From Rhynchopus euleeides (taxonomy: Eukaryota; Euglenozoa; Diplonemea; Diplonemida; Diplonemidae), in the NCBI GenBank assembly GCA_963210315.1, contig OY723252.1, positions 2,143,346 to 2,207,345 of the forward strand: DNA of 64,000 nucleotides. Reading direction: 5' to 3'. Positions 31,221-46,033 of this stretch are shown here, piece by piece. The notes under the pieces were generated by a model. The model was given only the letters and a program-made list of their open reading frames with translations. It did not search any database and had not been told where the DNA came from. Numbering within the stretch: the stretch's first letter is position 1; every line of letters starts with the position of its first letter. A program made the translations under genes and the position numbers.

Positions 31221-33364
31221 CACCGGATGGGCTGATCTCGCTCTCTAGGCAATGCATCCATTTCCGCCCGATCCTCTCGTGACATGGTGATTTGCACAGC
31301 TCCTGGCAACGTTCGGTATCCTGCACACATGCACTAGCAGGCACCGTTCGTACAAACAAAGAACGCAGCTCTGAGTCTTTTTTGGAACCGGGAGAGAGTC
31401 CGAACACCACCTTACCTTTTCGGATATCTGCATCCTGTTACACCCACACCCGCCTCGGGAGGGACGCCCCATGCATGCCTACCCCTCCCTCCCCCCAGTG
31501 GCTGGCTTATCGCCGTGGTCCTGTAAGCCGGCCAGAGGGGGGGAGGCTCCCCCCCCACTCCTCCCACGGCACACCGCACTTCCTCCGGGGTGTGTGTGTG
31601 TGTCTTCTCACTCAGCACGGTGGACTCCAGCGGGGGTAGGGGTAATCCCTTTTCGGGAGTCTCAATTCGCGGGAGTTTTTGGCGCTAGTGGGAGTCTATT
31701 TCCCCCTATTTTAGGCTCAAGACTCCCGATAGCAGGAGCCTGAGACACCCGCTAGGGTGGCTGGAGTCCACCGGTCCACCGTGCAAGAGGCCTGGGGGTG
31801 CGAGCGAAGCCCGCCACCCCCAGGCAGGACCACCTTTGACTTAATTGTTTTGTTAGTTCGGCGTAGCCAACTGAGGAACCTTTCTGTGCCTTTCGCTGGA
31901 TCGTGCGTCCCCACTCACAGCACTTCATCAGACCGGGGAGTGGTGTACACAAAGAATGGGGTCTGCGTTCCAACAATCGGCAATAATTGGTTTGTTGTCT
32001 CGTTTTGCTGTCACTTTTACAATCCAGCGGGGGGGCACATATAGTTTTCGAGTGGACGGGTTAACTGACACAATCTGCCCTTGCTGTGGCTGTGCACCAT
32101 CACAACCTTCATCAGGAAAAATGCGCGAGGTTTGTTCACCCGGAAGGGTAGGCGCGCAAATAACGCCTTCGATATTTGTGGACCACGCCATCCTTTTCCG
32201 TGACTTGTTTGTCGCACGAAAGAGTTGGCAGGACTTGGTGCTTCCTCTCTGCCTGCCTCTTGCTCATGATGTACTTCTCCACCTGCTGCACCTCATCTGC
32301 ACTTCAGGCAAAGCATATCGTGGGAGCAATCTATGACAAACTCCTTCAACAGGCCTAAGAGCACCCCGGTGTATTTGGAATATCGCCGATCCGCACATTG
32401 CACCCGCAGGCACCGTTCGGACGAGCAAATACGCCATGCCGTTTTTATTTTAGATCGCCGCTGTCGTCCCTTGCAAAGACAGAAACGCAACACCACCCTC
32501 ACCCCCACCCAACGTGTTTATTCCCGGCAGACTTCGAAGCGGAGCCTTTGGGGTGTGCAGCGGCATGCCGGTCTCGGGGCAACCTGCCGTCAAGGCGCGA
32601 GGCGTCACTTGCCCTCTGTTCCAAACAGCTGGGATGGGCAGCGGAGCTCTGTGCAGCCGCAGCTGCGGCAATGCTAGAACTCTCGCAAGTAAGGTGGCCT
32701 TGATTGCGATAGGGTTGAAGGGCGGGGTCACTGGCATGTCTCTATCAAAAGTGCCACACTTTCTGAAGGATTCGCGTGTGCGTGCGTGTGTGAGTATGCG
32801 ACAGTGGTCATCACACCACAGAGCAAGTGCTCAGTGTGGGTCTACACTTCACTTGTGTGGTGGAGGAGTATCAGAGTTCGCTCGGTGCGACCTGCACTTA
32901 TGTCGGATACAGGCGGGCAGTTTCTGCAGGTGTACGGCCCACCCCTGCCTGTATGACGATATGTTTCTCGGGGGGCCTTCGCCCTGTGCCACCTGTGTGT
33001 CAAGCTGTGTCGCTTTGCAGCCCAGTGTTGTGAGGCGGCTCGCTTGGTCTCACTCTCCTGAGCGAAGGCATCTCCCGCCCTGATCTTTATCTCGCCGAGG
33101 GAGTTGCGCTCACAACTCAGGAAAGCTGTTGCCGGTGCAAACATGCCTCGGGGATTCTCAACCCACGCAGCAAGGCCTGTGGGTACACGATGCGGTATCC
33201 CGAGCATCGGCTCGCCGGATCTGGCTAGCCGGGTAGCCCGGGATCGGGATACCACGTCGTGCGTGTGCCCCCACCCCCCACCCCCCAGGTTCGTTGAGGT
33301 TTTGCACCCGGCGCAGTCCCTGGGGCAGGTGCGGGACCCTCTTGGTGCTCCGTGCGACAACCAC
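30865..33364. other. intergenic region with microsatellites and small inverted-repeat elements
   Basis: No gene supported. It holds (GT)n tracts near 30950 and 31179-31215, a small inverted-repeat element (31615-31784), a family G fragment (about 32968-33062) and a short inverted repeat (33194-33253). A C-rich tract ending in CCCCCCAG lies near 33288, a candidate acceptor for the next gene. Confidence 0.45.
31615..31784. mobile_element. 170-bp inverted-repeat element
   Basis: Outer arms GCACGGTGGA (31615-31624) and TCCACCGTGC (31775-31784); inner arms TGGACTCCAGC (31621-31631) and GCTGGAGTCCA (31760-31770). The inside has several GGGAGTCT/AGACTCCC motifs. No coding sequence. Confidence 0.55.
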
Positions 33365-36300
33365 ATGGCAACGTTTCACACAGATCTCACACAAAGATCA
33401 ACACTCTGTGGCCCTCTCCCCAAAGTATCGTTCAAAGTACCGCCGCCTGTTCGCCTGTCCGTCTGGGTAGAAGGCTGGAATAGGACCGTCCTTCAAAACA
33501 CCACCGAGTGGCCAGAGGTGAGTGACCTCTGAGAGTGGGGGTGGTCGCCGTGAATCCCCCCCTCCCACACCACCACCCCGCCTCCCCTCTTTGCTTGCAG
33601 TGGCGTTTCTTTGCCCCGTTTCGAGAGCTCTCGTCATCTCGTTGTGTAAGCAATTCGCGCATGCCGCCACCCCCTCGCCCCACAGGTGCCGGATGGTACG
33701 CGTCATACATGGCACATGAGATGATGCCTGCAGAGGCTGCTGCAAGCCCGGATGGCGAAGTGCTGGCCATCGTCGGGGAGTACGGGAGTGACAGCGATGA
33801 CACCCGGGATGAGCCATCGCGGCACGGCCCGCCCGATATGCGCTCCGCCATGCGCCGGCTGAAGCACCGCGACCTGGACATCGACACGCGTCTCCTCAGC
33901 AGCGGGGCTGACCTCGGCTGGCTAGCGGAATGCACCAGCGTGTGGTCCTCCGCCAACATCCGCGCCAGCGGCGACACCCCTGCACACCACACCCTGCACG
34001 AACCTCCACACGGCGGGTCACCTCTGAGCAGCAGCACTGCCACCTCCTCCCCGCACAGCAGCCCCGCATCGCCATGGGATGGGCACGGCCTCGTCATACA
34101 GGACGTCCCCTGCAGGGAAGTCAGCGTCATCGATGAGTCCAGGGCGTCGCTTGGCTCCTCTGTGGACACTGCAGCGCTGGCAACCCCGCCTGCCCCGTTC
34201 CTTATGGGGGACTGTGCGGATGGCGGGGGGTATGAGGGTGGGGCGGGATCCTGCAGCGGGACGGTGCTGCGGCTGCACCACAGCATGTCGCCCGAGCCGC
34301 TGCTGGGGAGCGCGGGGGGGAGCGGCAGCAGCAGCGGCGGCGGCGGCACATCCCCCCGGCAGGCGGCCCAAAGGCACGGCTTCGACGATGACATCGACCT
34401 CAGCTTCAACCTCAGCGCGGATTATGTCGCGCTGGCGGTGGAAGAGCTGGTGGGTGGCAGGGACGGGCCGGACCCACTCCACGACTGCTCTGCTGAGGTG
34501 GGCGGCGGGGAGGCTGCCAGCGGGGGCCGCAGCAGCAGCAGCAGCAGCGCCGGCGGTGCAACCGCCGCCGCCACCCTCGCCCCGCTGCTGGCGTCGCTGC
34601 AGGAGGAGGCGGTAGCGCGCGAGGCGCTGCAGCGCCGCCTCCTAATCCTGGAGGAGGAGCAGGAGTGCGCCCAGGCGGCGGAGGCACTCCGCATCGGCAC
34701 CGCGTCCCTCCAGCAGGCAGCGGCAGCCGCCGCGGTGCCTCTGGGGTCCCCCATGCGGCAGCCAGCGCGGCAGCTGCCGGGGCGCGTTGCGGCAGTGCCG
34801 CAGCCGGATGCATCCGCTGGGTTTGCCGAGCCGCCGCCGGCGGCGGCGGCGCCCGCCGCGCCCACCCCTGCCGCCGCCTCAAACCCACAGCTGGACAGCG
34901 CGCTGCGGGAGATGCACAGCTGCGTGGCTTCCCTGGAGGCATCCTTCGGCGGCATGTGTTCATTCGAGGTGAACCCCGCCCTCCGCACCACACCGCAGGC
35001 ACACCCGCCGCTGCAGGGCGAGGGGATGTCAGCAGCCACAGCAGCAGCATCACCCAACAGCAGCACCGCCAGGCCTGTCTTGGTTCTGCCCAGGGCTGGC
35101 AGGCGGAGGGGTGCAGGGCAGTCGCAGCCGCAGGTGGTGTCGCAGGGGGCTTCGTCTGCTGCTGCTGTGCAGCAGCAGCAGCAGCAGCAGCAGCAGGGGG
35201 CGGAGGTGGGGCAGCGGGCGGATGGGGTAGCGGCGTTGTCCCCGGTGCACGGCAGCGGGGATGTGCAGCGCCAGCTGCAGGGCTGCCGCGTGGAGCAGGT
35301 TGTGGTGCGCACGACGTACGACCGCCCCGGGTCTGCGGGTGGGAGTGGCGGGGCTGCGGATCACCGCCACCCCCAGCAGGCGGGGGCGCCCCACAGCCCC
35401 GACGTGCGGTGCTGCTGCTGCCACCACACGCCCTGCCATGCGGGTGGGGTGGGTGCTGCCGCAACCGCTGCCGCTCCGCCACAGCAGCAGCAGCAGGATT
35501 CCCCCCCACCGGACGACGCCGTGACAACCGCCGAGTCCCTCGACGCCCTGCGGCGCACCATCGAGGGCATGAAGCGGCAGCGGGCAGAGGAGGCCGCCGC
35601 CGCCTCTGCCGCACCCATTGCCACCCCGGCAACCCGCCGCACCACCCCGCCCCCCTCCTCCTCCTCCGCCGCCATGCCGGGCCACGGCGGCAGGGGCATC
35701 GGTGCCTATACTGCGACGCCTTCCTCCACAGCTGCATCCTCTGCCCCGCTCCGCCCGGCACCCGCGCAGCATGCAGCGCCTTCGGCGCTGCTGCCGCTGC
35801 CGGAGGCAGCCGCAGGGCTCCCAGGTGGATTTGCCGATTCCTCTGACGGGGCTGGGGCTGCTGCTGCTGCTGGAGGCAGCGGCCCTCCGGCACGCACCCC
35901 ACGCAGCTACGCGCAGAGCACAGCGGCGTCACGCGTGCGTGTTGTGGGTGGTGGAGGCCGTGTTGCTGCGGGCGGCCCCCCTGCCGATGAAAGGGGGCGG
36001 CGCGCCGCACATCGGGATGCTGCTGCTGGCCTGGCGGTGCGGGGGCGGCGTATCGCTGGGGCGCGGAGCCGCAGCAGGAGCGCGGGGAGCGGCGGCAGCC
36101 GGAGCCACAGCCACCTCCGCAGGGAGGGCGGCGTGGCGGCGCCCACCACGTCGTCCCTCGCGAAGGTGCGCAGCCACAGCGACGAGGTGTGGCCGCCTGT
36201 GGAGCGCGAAACGAAGCCGCCCTTCCGTCCCACCTCCACCTCGCCTGCGCGGCGCGCCGCTGGGAGGCGGGGCGGCAGCAGCCTGCGGTCCCGCATGCGG

Positions 36301-36510
36301 AAGGGTCGGGGGCTCGACGCCCTTGCTGCCCCAACCTCCTCATCTCTCGCGAAGGCGCACGGCGCTCCCCCAAGGGGTGGTGCGACAGGGGGTGGTGGTG
36401 GTGGTGGTGCCAGCTTTGTCTCAGCCTCTCGGGAGGTGGCGTCGTTTCACCGCCATGCGCTTGATGCGCACCGTGCGGCGGTCCGGCTGGGGCCGACGCT
36501 GACTGCGTAG
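33365..36510 (+). CDS. Ala/Gly/Ser-rich 1020-residue protein, two exons
   Basis: Exons 33365-33517 and 33601-36510 join in phase 0 across a GTGAGT...TTGCAG intron. The join gives a compact segment, PPPVRLSVWVEGWNRTV...TEWPE followed by WRFFAPFREL, which is hydrophobic and aromatic and looks like a conserved fold, unlike the rest. The remaining 900 or more residues are low-complexity: poly-Ala, Gly, Ser, Pro and Gln runs, one possible coiled coil (about codons at 34590-34690) and a basic Ser/Arg C-terminal third. No domain is recognised. The start is uncertain: ATG 33365 is the first in-frame start after the C-rich AG near 33288, but the frame stays open upstream to 33104 and an upstream exon cannot be excluded. 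A scaffold-like role is possible. Confidence 0.6.
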
Positions 36511-37062
36511 AGGTGCAGGCCGCGCCCCCCTTCCCCCCCCAGACACCCCCCCCTAGAAAGACTCCAACCCGTCCGTTCTTCCTCCCCTATAAGACACCGT
36601 GCATTTTCCCCTTCTGTAGATCGCCCTTCAATGTGCCCTTTGGCGCTTATCGCCAGGGTGGGGCCGGGTTCATTCTCGACACTCCGGCTTTGATTTCCAT
36701 CCGCTGATCGTAGATGCGTTGCCTCGTGGTTCATCCACGCATTTCTTCGGGGCTGTTTTGTGAAACAGCCCAGTCTTGACACGGTGGGTAGGGAGAGGGA
36801 TGGGTGTTATGCAGAAGGCCTTCTTTAGATCCGCATGTCTCACCCCCCTGCGTTGATCAGCGCAGCTCTCCAAGAGAACAACCGGAAACCAAAAAGGGCA
36901 ACAAAGCCGTGCTCTTGTAGTGTCCGGGATTGTCTTGTTGGGAGGTCTAAAGTGTCAGTTCAGCTCTGTGCTTCGTTTGATACGTTGACTTATATACACA
37001 CTTCCAAAACCTGGGGGTGTTGTACAGAGCAAGGTTGAATGTCATATTCCCCGCGAAAGTGT
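36511..37062. other. intergenic region, no gene seen
   Basis: C-rich at the start, then unique-looking sequence without a supportable reading frame. Confidence 0.4.
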
Positions 37063-37195
37063 GCACGGCGGCCTAGTCAGCAGCGCGACCAGGTGGTTGG
37101 CCAGGCCAAAAAAGGACAAGGCCCCTCTGGTGATTACCAGGCCCTTTCTTGACCAGGGACAGGCCTGGTCAAAACCCTGATAGGCCACCGTGTGC
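37063..37195. mobile_element. small relative of the 2.3-kb TIR element
   Basis: Ends GCACGGCGGCCTAGTCAG and its imperfect reverse complement (CTGATAGGCCACCGTGTGC) match the termini of the element at 7591-9905, and GACCAGG/CCTGGTC motifs fill the inside. At about 133 bp it can only be a non-autonomous derivative. Confidence 0.65.
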
Positions 37196-37600
37196 GTCAC
37201 AAGAGCGGGGATCATGGCCTCTAAACCTTCATTCAAAAATCAATAGAACGCCTCAAGGGGACGTCCTGGGCAGAGCTGAAGCGGACAAAGGGAGCGGGTT
37301 GCTGGGTTGGGTTGGGGGCGCGTGCTGCGTCGTATAGATTCGGTAGGTTCCATCTCCCCGCGCACCCACCCCGCCCCGGGATTTGAGCTGTCCCGACTCT
37401 TCAGCTCCACCACCACCACCACCACCACCCTGCAACCCAGGACCCAAACCCTCCCATCTTGCTACCTGGAGGGCTTCCCTCGAACCTACCCCCTTTTCTT
37501 CTTCCGACTTCTTCCATACCGCAAAGCCCCCTCAGATCTTTTTCCCCAGGCCTGAGCGACGCACACCCGCCCCTTGCCCCCTGCGCACCACACCACCCCT

Positions 37601-37610
37601 TGTCTTTCAG
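37601..37610 (+). promoter_or_regulatory. pyrimidine-rich AG acceptor before the kinase gene
   Basis: CCCCTTGTCTTTCAG ends at 37610, 91 bases before the ATG at 37702. With no coding exon upstream it could be a trans-splice acceptor or end a 5'UTR intron. Confidence 0.4.
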
Positions 37611-37701
37611 CCTTCTTGCGAAGAAGGGGGTCCATACCCCACACGCGCTCCTCTCTCCCTCCTCCCTGCGCTCTTGGGAAGGTCGAGGCCGAACCCTCAA
37701 G

Positions 37702-39835
37702 ATGAAGCTGGAGAGCGTGGAGAAGTGTGCGTCGGGTCACTACCTTGACAGAGGACCGGCGCTTCCCATTGGGGACAAGGCGAAGTGCACGTGGTGTGGG
37801 ACGGCGTGTTGGAACAGGGGGTGCAGCGCGTGCACGCTCAACTTCCACAAGAGCTGCTACTATGTGCATCTCGCACAGTCCCGCTTTGCGCAGGAGAAGC
37901 TCACCCCGACACTGGGGACCCGCCCCCACACAGCGCCGCCGAAGGTCCTGCAGGACCGGGAGCTGCGCCCTTTCCTTCAGGGGATCGGGATGACGGAGTA
38001 CTTCGACGGGCTTTGCGCGAAGGGGATCAACAGCAACATGGATCTTGTCACGGTGGACGACCAGCTTCTGAAGTCGGCAGGCGTCGCCAAGGTGCTGCAT
38101 CGGAGGAAGCTGCTGAAGCAGATTGCAAGCGTCGCCGCATCGATGTACGGCGTGACGTGCGATGAGGAGCCTTGCGTCCTTCTGGAGATCAAATGCGTCC
38201 GGCAGAGCGTGTCCGATAAAATCGGTCTCGTGCTGAAGGAGGAGAGCGGGGTTGTGATCGTGCAGGAGGTGCTCCCCAGCGGGGCGGGCGCCGCGAGCGG
38301 GTTCGAGACAGGCATGGTTGTCTACAAAATCAACAACGCAAATGTGACGAAGAAGGAGGAGTTTATGAACGCCATCAGCAAGACCGCGACATTTCTCGCG
38401 ACGGTTCGCCCGCGCGACGGCAACATCCCGCCGACACAGTTCGAACGCCTCTTCCCGAAGGCACGCGATGGCCAGATGGGCAAGGAGGACTTCGAGCGCC
38501 TCACCCTCCTGGGGAGTGGGGCCTCCTCCCGAGTCTTCCTGGTGCGGCACAAGGACACCCGCGAGCTTTATGCGCTGAAGCGTCTCGACAAGCGTGCCAT
38601 CCTCTGCGCAGGGACGGGCGACCGCCCCACCTGGCGCCGCGACCTGATCATGCGGGAGCGCGACATGATGAAGCACATCCAGTGGGCGCACAACGGGCTG
38701 GTCAAGCTGCACCACACCTTCCAATCCCCGACCCACCTCTACTTCGTGCTGGACTACTGCGCTGGGGGCGACCTTTACAACTACATGGGCAACATGCAGG
38801 ACGGCGTGCTCCCAGAGGAGCTGGCGTGCTACTACTCCGCACAGGTCTTCCGCGCGCTGCGTGCCCTCCACAAGGCAGATGTCGTGTACCGCGACCTGAA
38901 GCCTGAGAACATCCTGCTGGATGCCAAAGGGAACGCAAAGCTCGCTGACTTTGGGCTCTCCCGCCCGTTGGCCTGGGGCGACCGTGCGACGACCTTTGTC
39001 GGGACGCCAGAGTATATGGCGCCTGAGATGATTCAAGGGCAGCCTTACTCCTACGCTGTGGACTGGTGGGCCTACGGCGTTGTGATCTTCAACATGCTGA
39101 CGGGCGAGCATGCCTTTGGGGGCGGCAGCGGCGTCGCGGACGAGATCTGGAAGGACGTGCTGCAGGTGGATCCTGTCATCTCGACGCAGTACAATGTCTC
39201 GCGCGAAGGCAAGTCCCTCGTGCACGGGCTGCTGGAGAAGAACCCCGATCTCCGTCTGGAGGGGGACGTCATCGGCAGGCAGCCCTGGTTCCGCGACATG
39301 GCCTGGGCCGACATCGAGGCGGGGACATCTGTCCCACCGAGGTATGGTTGTGGCGTGTGGCAGGATGGGTGGGGTGTGTGCAAGAAACACATAGACGGCA
39401 CTGCCTTGGTCGTCTATCTATCTCGTCAAGAAGGGCGGTGGTCGTTGGTACCAAGCAACAAGAACTTTCCTTTCCAGCGCACAAACCCCAATGAGGCTTG
39501 TTGGGGTTTTTTTGTTCATCCAAACGGATCACGGCACCCTGTGCCATGCCTTTTCCGTGCGAAACCATCGAGCCGTCCACATGACACTGCCACTGCCACT
39601 GCACTGCACCCCACCCGCCCAACAGGTGGTCTGCCCCACGCGACATGGTCACGAACATCAACTCCGGGCCCCTTCAAGGCGTGTCTGTGGATGAGTCCGA
39701 CGCTGGCCCACCCCTGAGCACCTCCCAGCAGGCCATGTTCCAGGTATGTCCACCAGTATGCCACGAGACACGACCCCAACCGCCTCACAGGACTTCAGCT
39801 ATAATTGTGAGTCTCCGCACATCAGGCAAACGTAA
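37702..39835 (+). CDS. AGC-type protein kinase with C1-like, SAM and PDZ domains
   Basis: Exons 37702-39341, 39626-39743 and 39791-39835 give 600 residues. Residues 10-55 hold a C1-like zinc module (C-x2-C-x7-C-x2-C-x4-H-x2-C). A SAM domain spans about 84-146 and a PDZ domain about 158-238. The kinase domain starts near 263: Gly loop GSGASSRV, ATP-binding K293, catalytic YRDLKPEN with D398, DFG at D416, activation-loop T431 in TTFVGTPEYMAPE. The AGC tail runs over the two introns, and the hydrophobic motif FQDFSY (585-590) is rebuilt exactly at the last junction, which confirms the splicing. AGC kinases of this kind are switched on by phosphorylation of the activation loop and the Ser of this motif, here T431 and S589. 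SAM and PDZ suggest a scaffolded signalling kinase. The frame is open upstream of 37702, so a longer N-terminus is possible but less likely. Confidence 0.9.
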
Positions 39836-42470
39836 GCCGGCATGGGGTCTGTGCCCCGCCCCAAAGAAAGAAACGGAATAGCGGCATGCGCGTCACACTC
39901 TGAAGCTCCAATGGAAGAAACTGAATATTGCAAGGTGCTGCAATGTGACGCTGATCCACCGCCTCTCTTGAAAGAAGCTCAAAGGCGGATAGCAAGGACA
40001 CCCCTTGCAATCAGCGACACAATGCTGTTGTTGTTGTTGTTGTTGTTGGTGTGTACAGTGTGCCGTGGGAGACTCACACCAACCGCTGAGAGAGGGGGGG
40101 TGCGTGTTCTCGGTGCGTTCCACATCTGTCCCCCCCTACCGCCGACACCCCACCCCCACTACCCCCACCCCCTCCATGATTCCTGTTCGTCTCAATGATC
40201 TGACTCGCTCGCCTTTATGTTTTTTGTTAGCTCTCGCTCTCTGTTTGAATCTTTTTTTCGGATACTCAATCCTCAGAACAGGAAGTGAAACGGGGCGGTG
40301 TGGGTGGGTGGGGCATACCAAGGGGGAGGTGGGTCTCAGCCGCAGTTCCTTTGGCCCCACCCCTTCTCCGAGGGGGTTCCGAGAAAAGCTGGTGAGGTTC
40401 AAAGCCTGAGGACGCACAGCCCGTCTGGCTTCCTGCATCGCGAACGGGTGTGTTGCAGTGCAGTTCGTTGCACCGATCTGCACGCTTGTGACCATCGCAG
40501 CCAGCCTTGCAATGCTGGTGGAAATATGGAAAAAGGGCAAAAACAATAGTGAATCAATACTCAAAGACAGTGCACCGCCTCCCCTCTCCGCTGCTGCTCG
40601 TGCATAATGCAACCAGAAAACCTGGATCTTCTTTTGGGCTGTGAGATGCTGTTCTCGTCCCCCCACCCCCCCTCTCTCCACCCGCTCAACGTGCGTGTCT
40701 TTTTCCCCCGGTCCAAAGAGGCGCTGAGAGGGCAATCTTGTGTGAATGTATCAACGGGATCGCAGGATCGGGGAGTGTGTTGTACCTCAGTGTGCTGGCA
40801 GTGACAGCGCCTTCGGGCAGTGCAGAACGACCCTGCAGCACCTTCGTGGTGCACTGCGCCGGCTGCACTGTCCCCGAAAGGAACTCAGGAAGGCACAAGG
40901 CACTCGCCCCGTCTCACCAGGGAATACCAAGACCACGTCTACCAGTTTGTAGATCAAAACGGCACAACAGGCCCAGTGCCTTATTTAGGTGGGTTGCATG
41001 CATGGTGTTCTGCGTGCACTGCGTTGGCTTCCAGCGGCCCTGCCCAGTAGTGGGCCTGGTCACTGCAGCGCCGGTTGTCTACTGCACTGTTCGGACCCGT
41101 CGATTTGCATCCAGGTTGTTCGGCAGTGCTGTGTGCCTGCATCTCCTTCAGGGCTGCATGGCAGCCGGATCTTGCCTCGCTGGACATTGATGGTTGTACA
41201 AAAAAAACAAAAGGTGTCTCGATTTCCTCCATGGATGGAAAACAACCGTCACCTGCAGGCACAGTGCCATGTGCATGTGCCGAGGGCTCCTTTCGCAACA
41301 TCATTTTTTCCCATGCCAGGGCTGGCCACATCTCACGCCCTCCCTCCCCGGGTGCGAGACTTCATTTCAAACGCGCAAAGTATCGGTCGGCGAGCCAACG
41401 CTGCGAACCCAACGCAATCCACCTACAAAGCATCTGACTGGCCACAACCGCTTCCCCATTTCCCACGGCCACTCTCTGATCCAGCTCGTTGGCCATCACA
41501 ACACATCGCCATTCCCAGGGCCCTGGTCCACAGTGTTTTTTCCTCTTTCCACTCGAAACTACCTGGATTTTTCTGTACGGACTCGTTTGGAAACGCCCCG
41601 CCCCACCTCCCAAAAAAAACAACAAAACAGAAGACTTGTTGGCTGTAACGCCGGCACGAGTCTTTTTCCGTGCGAAAAAGCTAGTAAAAAGGCTTATTCT
41701 TCGGCAAAAAAAATATGTGCAAGCCTCGAGTTTCTCCCGGCTCTCCCCCGAATCCTTTCTTACTTCACCCGAGATTCCCCTGGCTTTTGTGTTTGTCGAA
41801 TCAAGCTGGATTCGCCTGACCCGCCAAAAGGCAGGGGGCTCAGGGGGAAATGATGTCAAGAAAAACCAGAGCGCTCGGGGCCCCAGAAATTCCACCTGAC
41901 TCAGGCCGTACCAAGTGTACGATATTTCTTATGTCTTTTGGGTGGGGGAAGCTGCTCCATACGAGGGCCATACGCTGAAGAGGTCTTGTTTTTTTGCCGC
42001 CATTCGGGGGAGTTGCTGCCCCTGTTGCAAGGAGGGGGCGCATGCCTGCCCCCTCCCTCCCCCTCCCCTCGTCTCGGCTATTTCATTCACCCATCGGCAA
42101 CACCACACTGCAGCCCAGCTCCCTGGGCACTCCCTCCTTACTACGTGGAAAAAGAATTGCAAGTGCCATCCACAGTGGTATTGAGATTTTGTCGAAGAAT
42201 GCCAGAAAGAAAAAAAAAGACGCGCTTCGCTGTGCCCTGTTTTTTTTTGTGTTGCTGTCGTGTTCTGCACTCTGCCCCGATGCTTCATTTTTCCTCCCTC
42301 CCCTCATGTGCAGTAGTTTCAGCGGTTTGATGCCCGCCAGGGGGGCCAGAGAGAGCGCACGCTGGCCACCCCGAGTTTGAGGAAGGGGTGCAGAGAAGGG
42401 GAGGCGGTGCGCAGAGCGCCCCTGCTCCCCCCCTCCTCCGCTGTCAAGGGGGCCTGTGTTGCACACTCAT
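39836..42470. other. intergenic region, no gene seen
   Basis: 2.6 kb with frames of up to about 220 codons on both strands, none with a domain, signal or consistent splice sites. T- and A-rich stretches (e.g. 41190-41220, 41600-41720, 42205-42250) contrast with the GC-rich genes. A TTG-type trinucleotide run lies at about 40025-40049. Confidence 0.45.
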
Positions 42471-42504
42471 TGCATGGCTTTCAGGGTGAGGGCACTGGGG
42501 GCTT

Positions 42505-42590
42505 TCGCTCGGAAGTGCAGGAAAGTGAGAAAAGATGAACCGCCTCACAACACTGGCTGTACCACAGTTTGACACACAGTGGCACATGGG
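42505..42590. repeat. dispersed repeat family G fragment
   Basis: TTCGCTCGGAAGTGCAGGAA and AGTGAGAAAAGATGAACCGC resemble 59848-59905 in the same orientation, and 30487-30560 in the opposite one. Confidence 0.5.
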
Positions 42591-42974
42591 TGAATGCCTC
42601 CACCGGTTCGACCTCTCTGCACGAGGGGGGTAGGCAATGATAAATGTCATGGGCTCCCGCGGCCACACCACACCACAATCCAAGCCGGAATCTCAAAACG
42701 GGCGATTGAGTCCGACAGGAGAGAGGCGGAGCGCGGTTTCGTTTATTTTTTTCATCGTCTTTCCCACCACCACCACCTCTGCCACCACCACAGCATCAAT
42801 GCTTCGCCCAACCGCATCGCTACGACGATGCCTGCCTTCGGCCTTTCGACCCCAGCTAGCCTTCCCCTCCCCCCTCCCCCCGACACCCCCGTCTCTCTTC
42901 CCGGCGCGAACCCCGCGCTCCACCATCTCTCTCTACTGGGGGTCTTCGCGACGGGACGGTGTCTTTTATTTTTG

Positions 42975-43052
42975 CCCAAAACAAGCTTGTTTGGCGCAGC
43001 GGAAGAGTCAGGGGGGCGCATGTTACGCGGCGCAGTGTGTTTCAGAGACCAA
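42975..43052. repeat. dispersed repeat family D copy
   Basis: Contains AACAAGCTTGTTTGGCGCAG, GAAGAGTCAG and GCGCAGTGTGTTTCAGAGA, shared with about 59660-59745 and, less well, with 1455-1516. It lies just upstream of a family A copy. Confidence 0.6.
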
Positions 43053-43198
43053 CGCATACAGCCACCCAGTGAGGTATATATTAACTCCGCCCCTCCCCCC
43101 CTCCCCCCTCCTCTCAGCAGGGGCCACAGCTCACTGCCGATCGTGCGCCGAACACAACCCCCGGACTCTTTCGGTGCCTCCTCGTTGGTTTTGACTAG

Positions 43199-43402
43199 TT
43201 CCGAGCGACGAAGCGTAGCTAAGTCGCGAAGTAACGACGGAAATCGCACTGAAGCTTTTGGATTAGCACGTTCATGCCACTTCACAGGGCCTCATCACAG
43301 CCTTGAGACAGCAAGTGTGGGCTCAACAACAAGGATTCCGGAACTGTCCTCCCACAGTTGCTGGACAGGGTATCTACAACAAAGCGACAGGATTACGATT
43401 TT
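43199..43402 (+). repeat. dispersed repeat family A, copy 4
   Basis: Nearly full-length, from CCGAGCGACGAAGCGTAGCT to the GGTATCTACAACAAAGCGAC end. It is preceded by ACTAGTT, the same flank as copy 1. Confidence 0.8.

Positions 43403-46033
<2,631 letters not shown>

Noticed and set aside
33646-33685. A GTAAGC...CCACAG intron near the start of the Ala-rich gene
   Set aside because: Splicing there leads to a stop within 13 codons, while reading through stays open to 36510.
34412-36373. A 653-codon - strand frame opposite the Ala-rich gene
   Set aside because: Arg/Pro/Ala-rich shadow of a GC-rich coding region on the other strand.
37486-39390. A 634-codon - strand frame opposite the kinase
   Set aside because: The + strand encodes an unmistakable kinase; the - frame is its antisense shadow.
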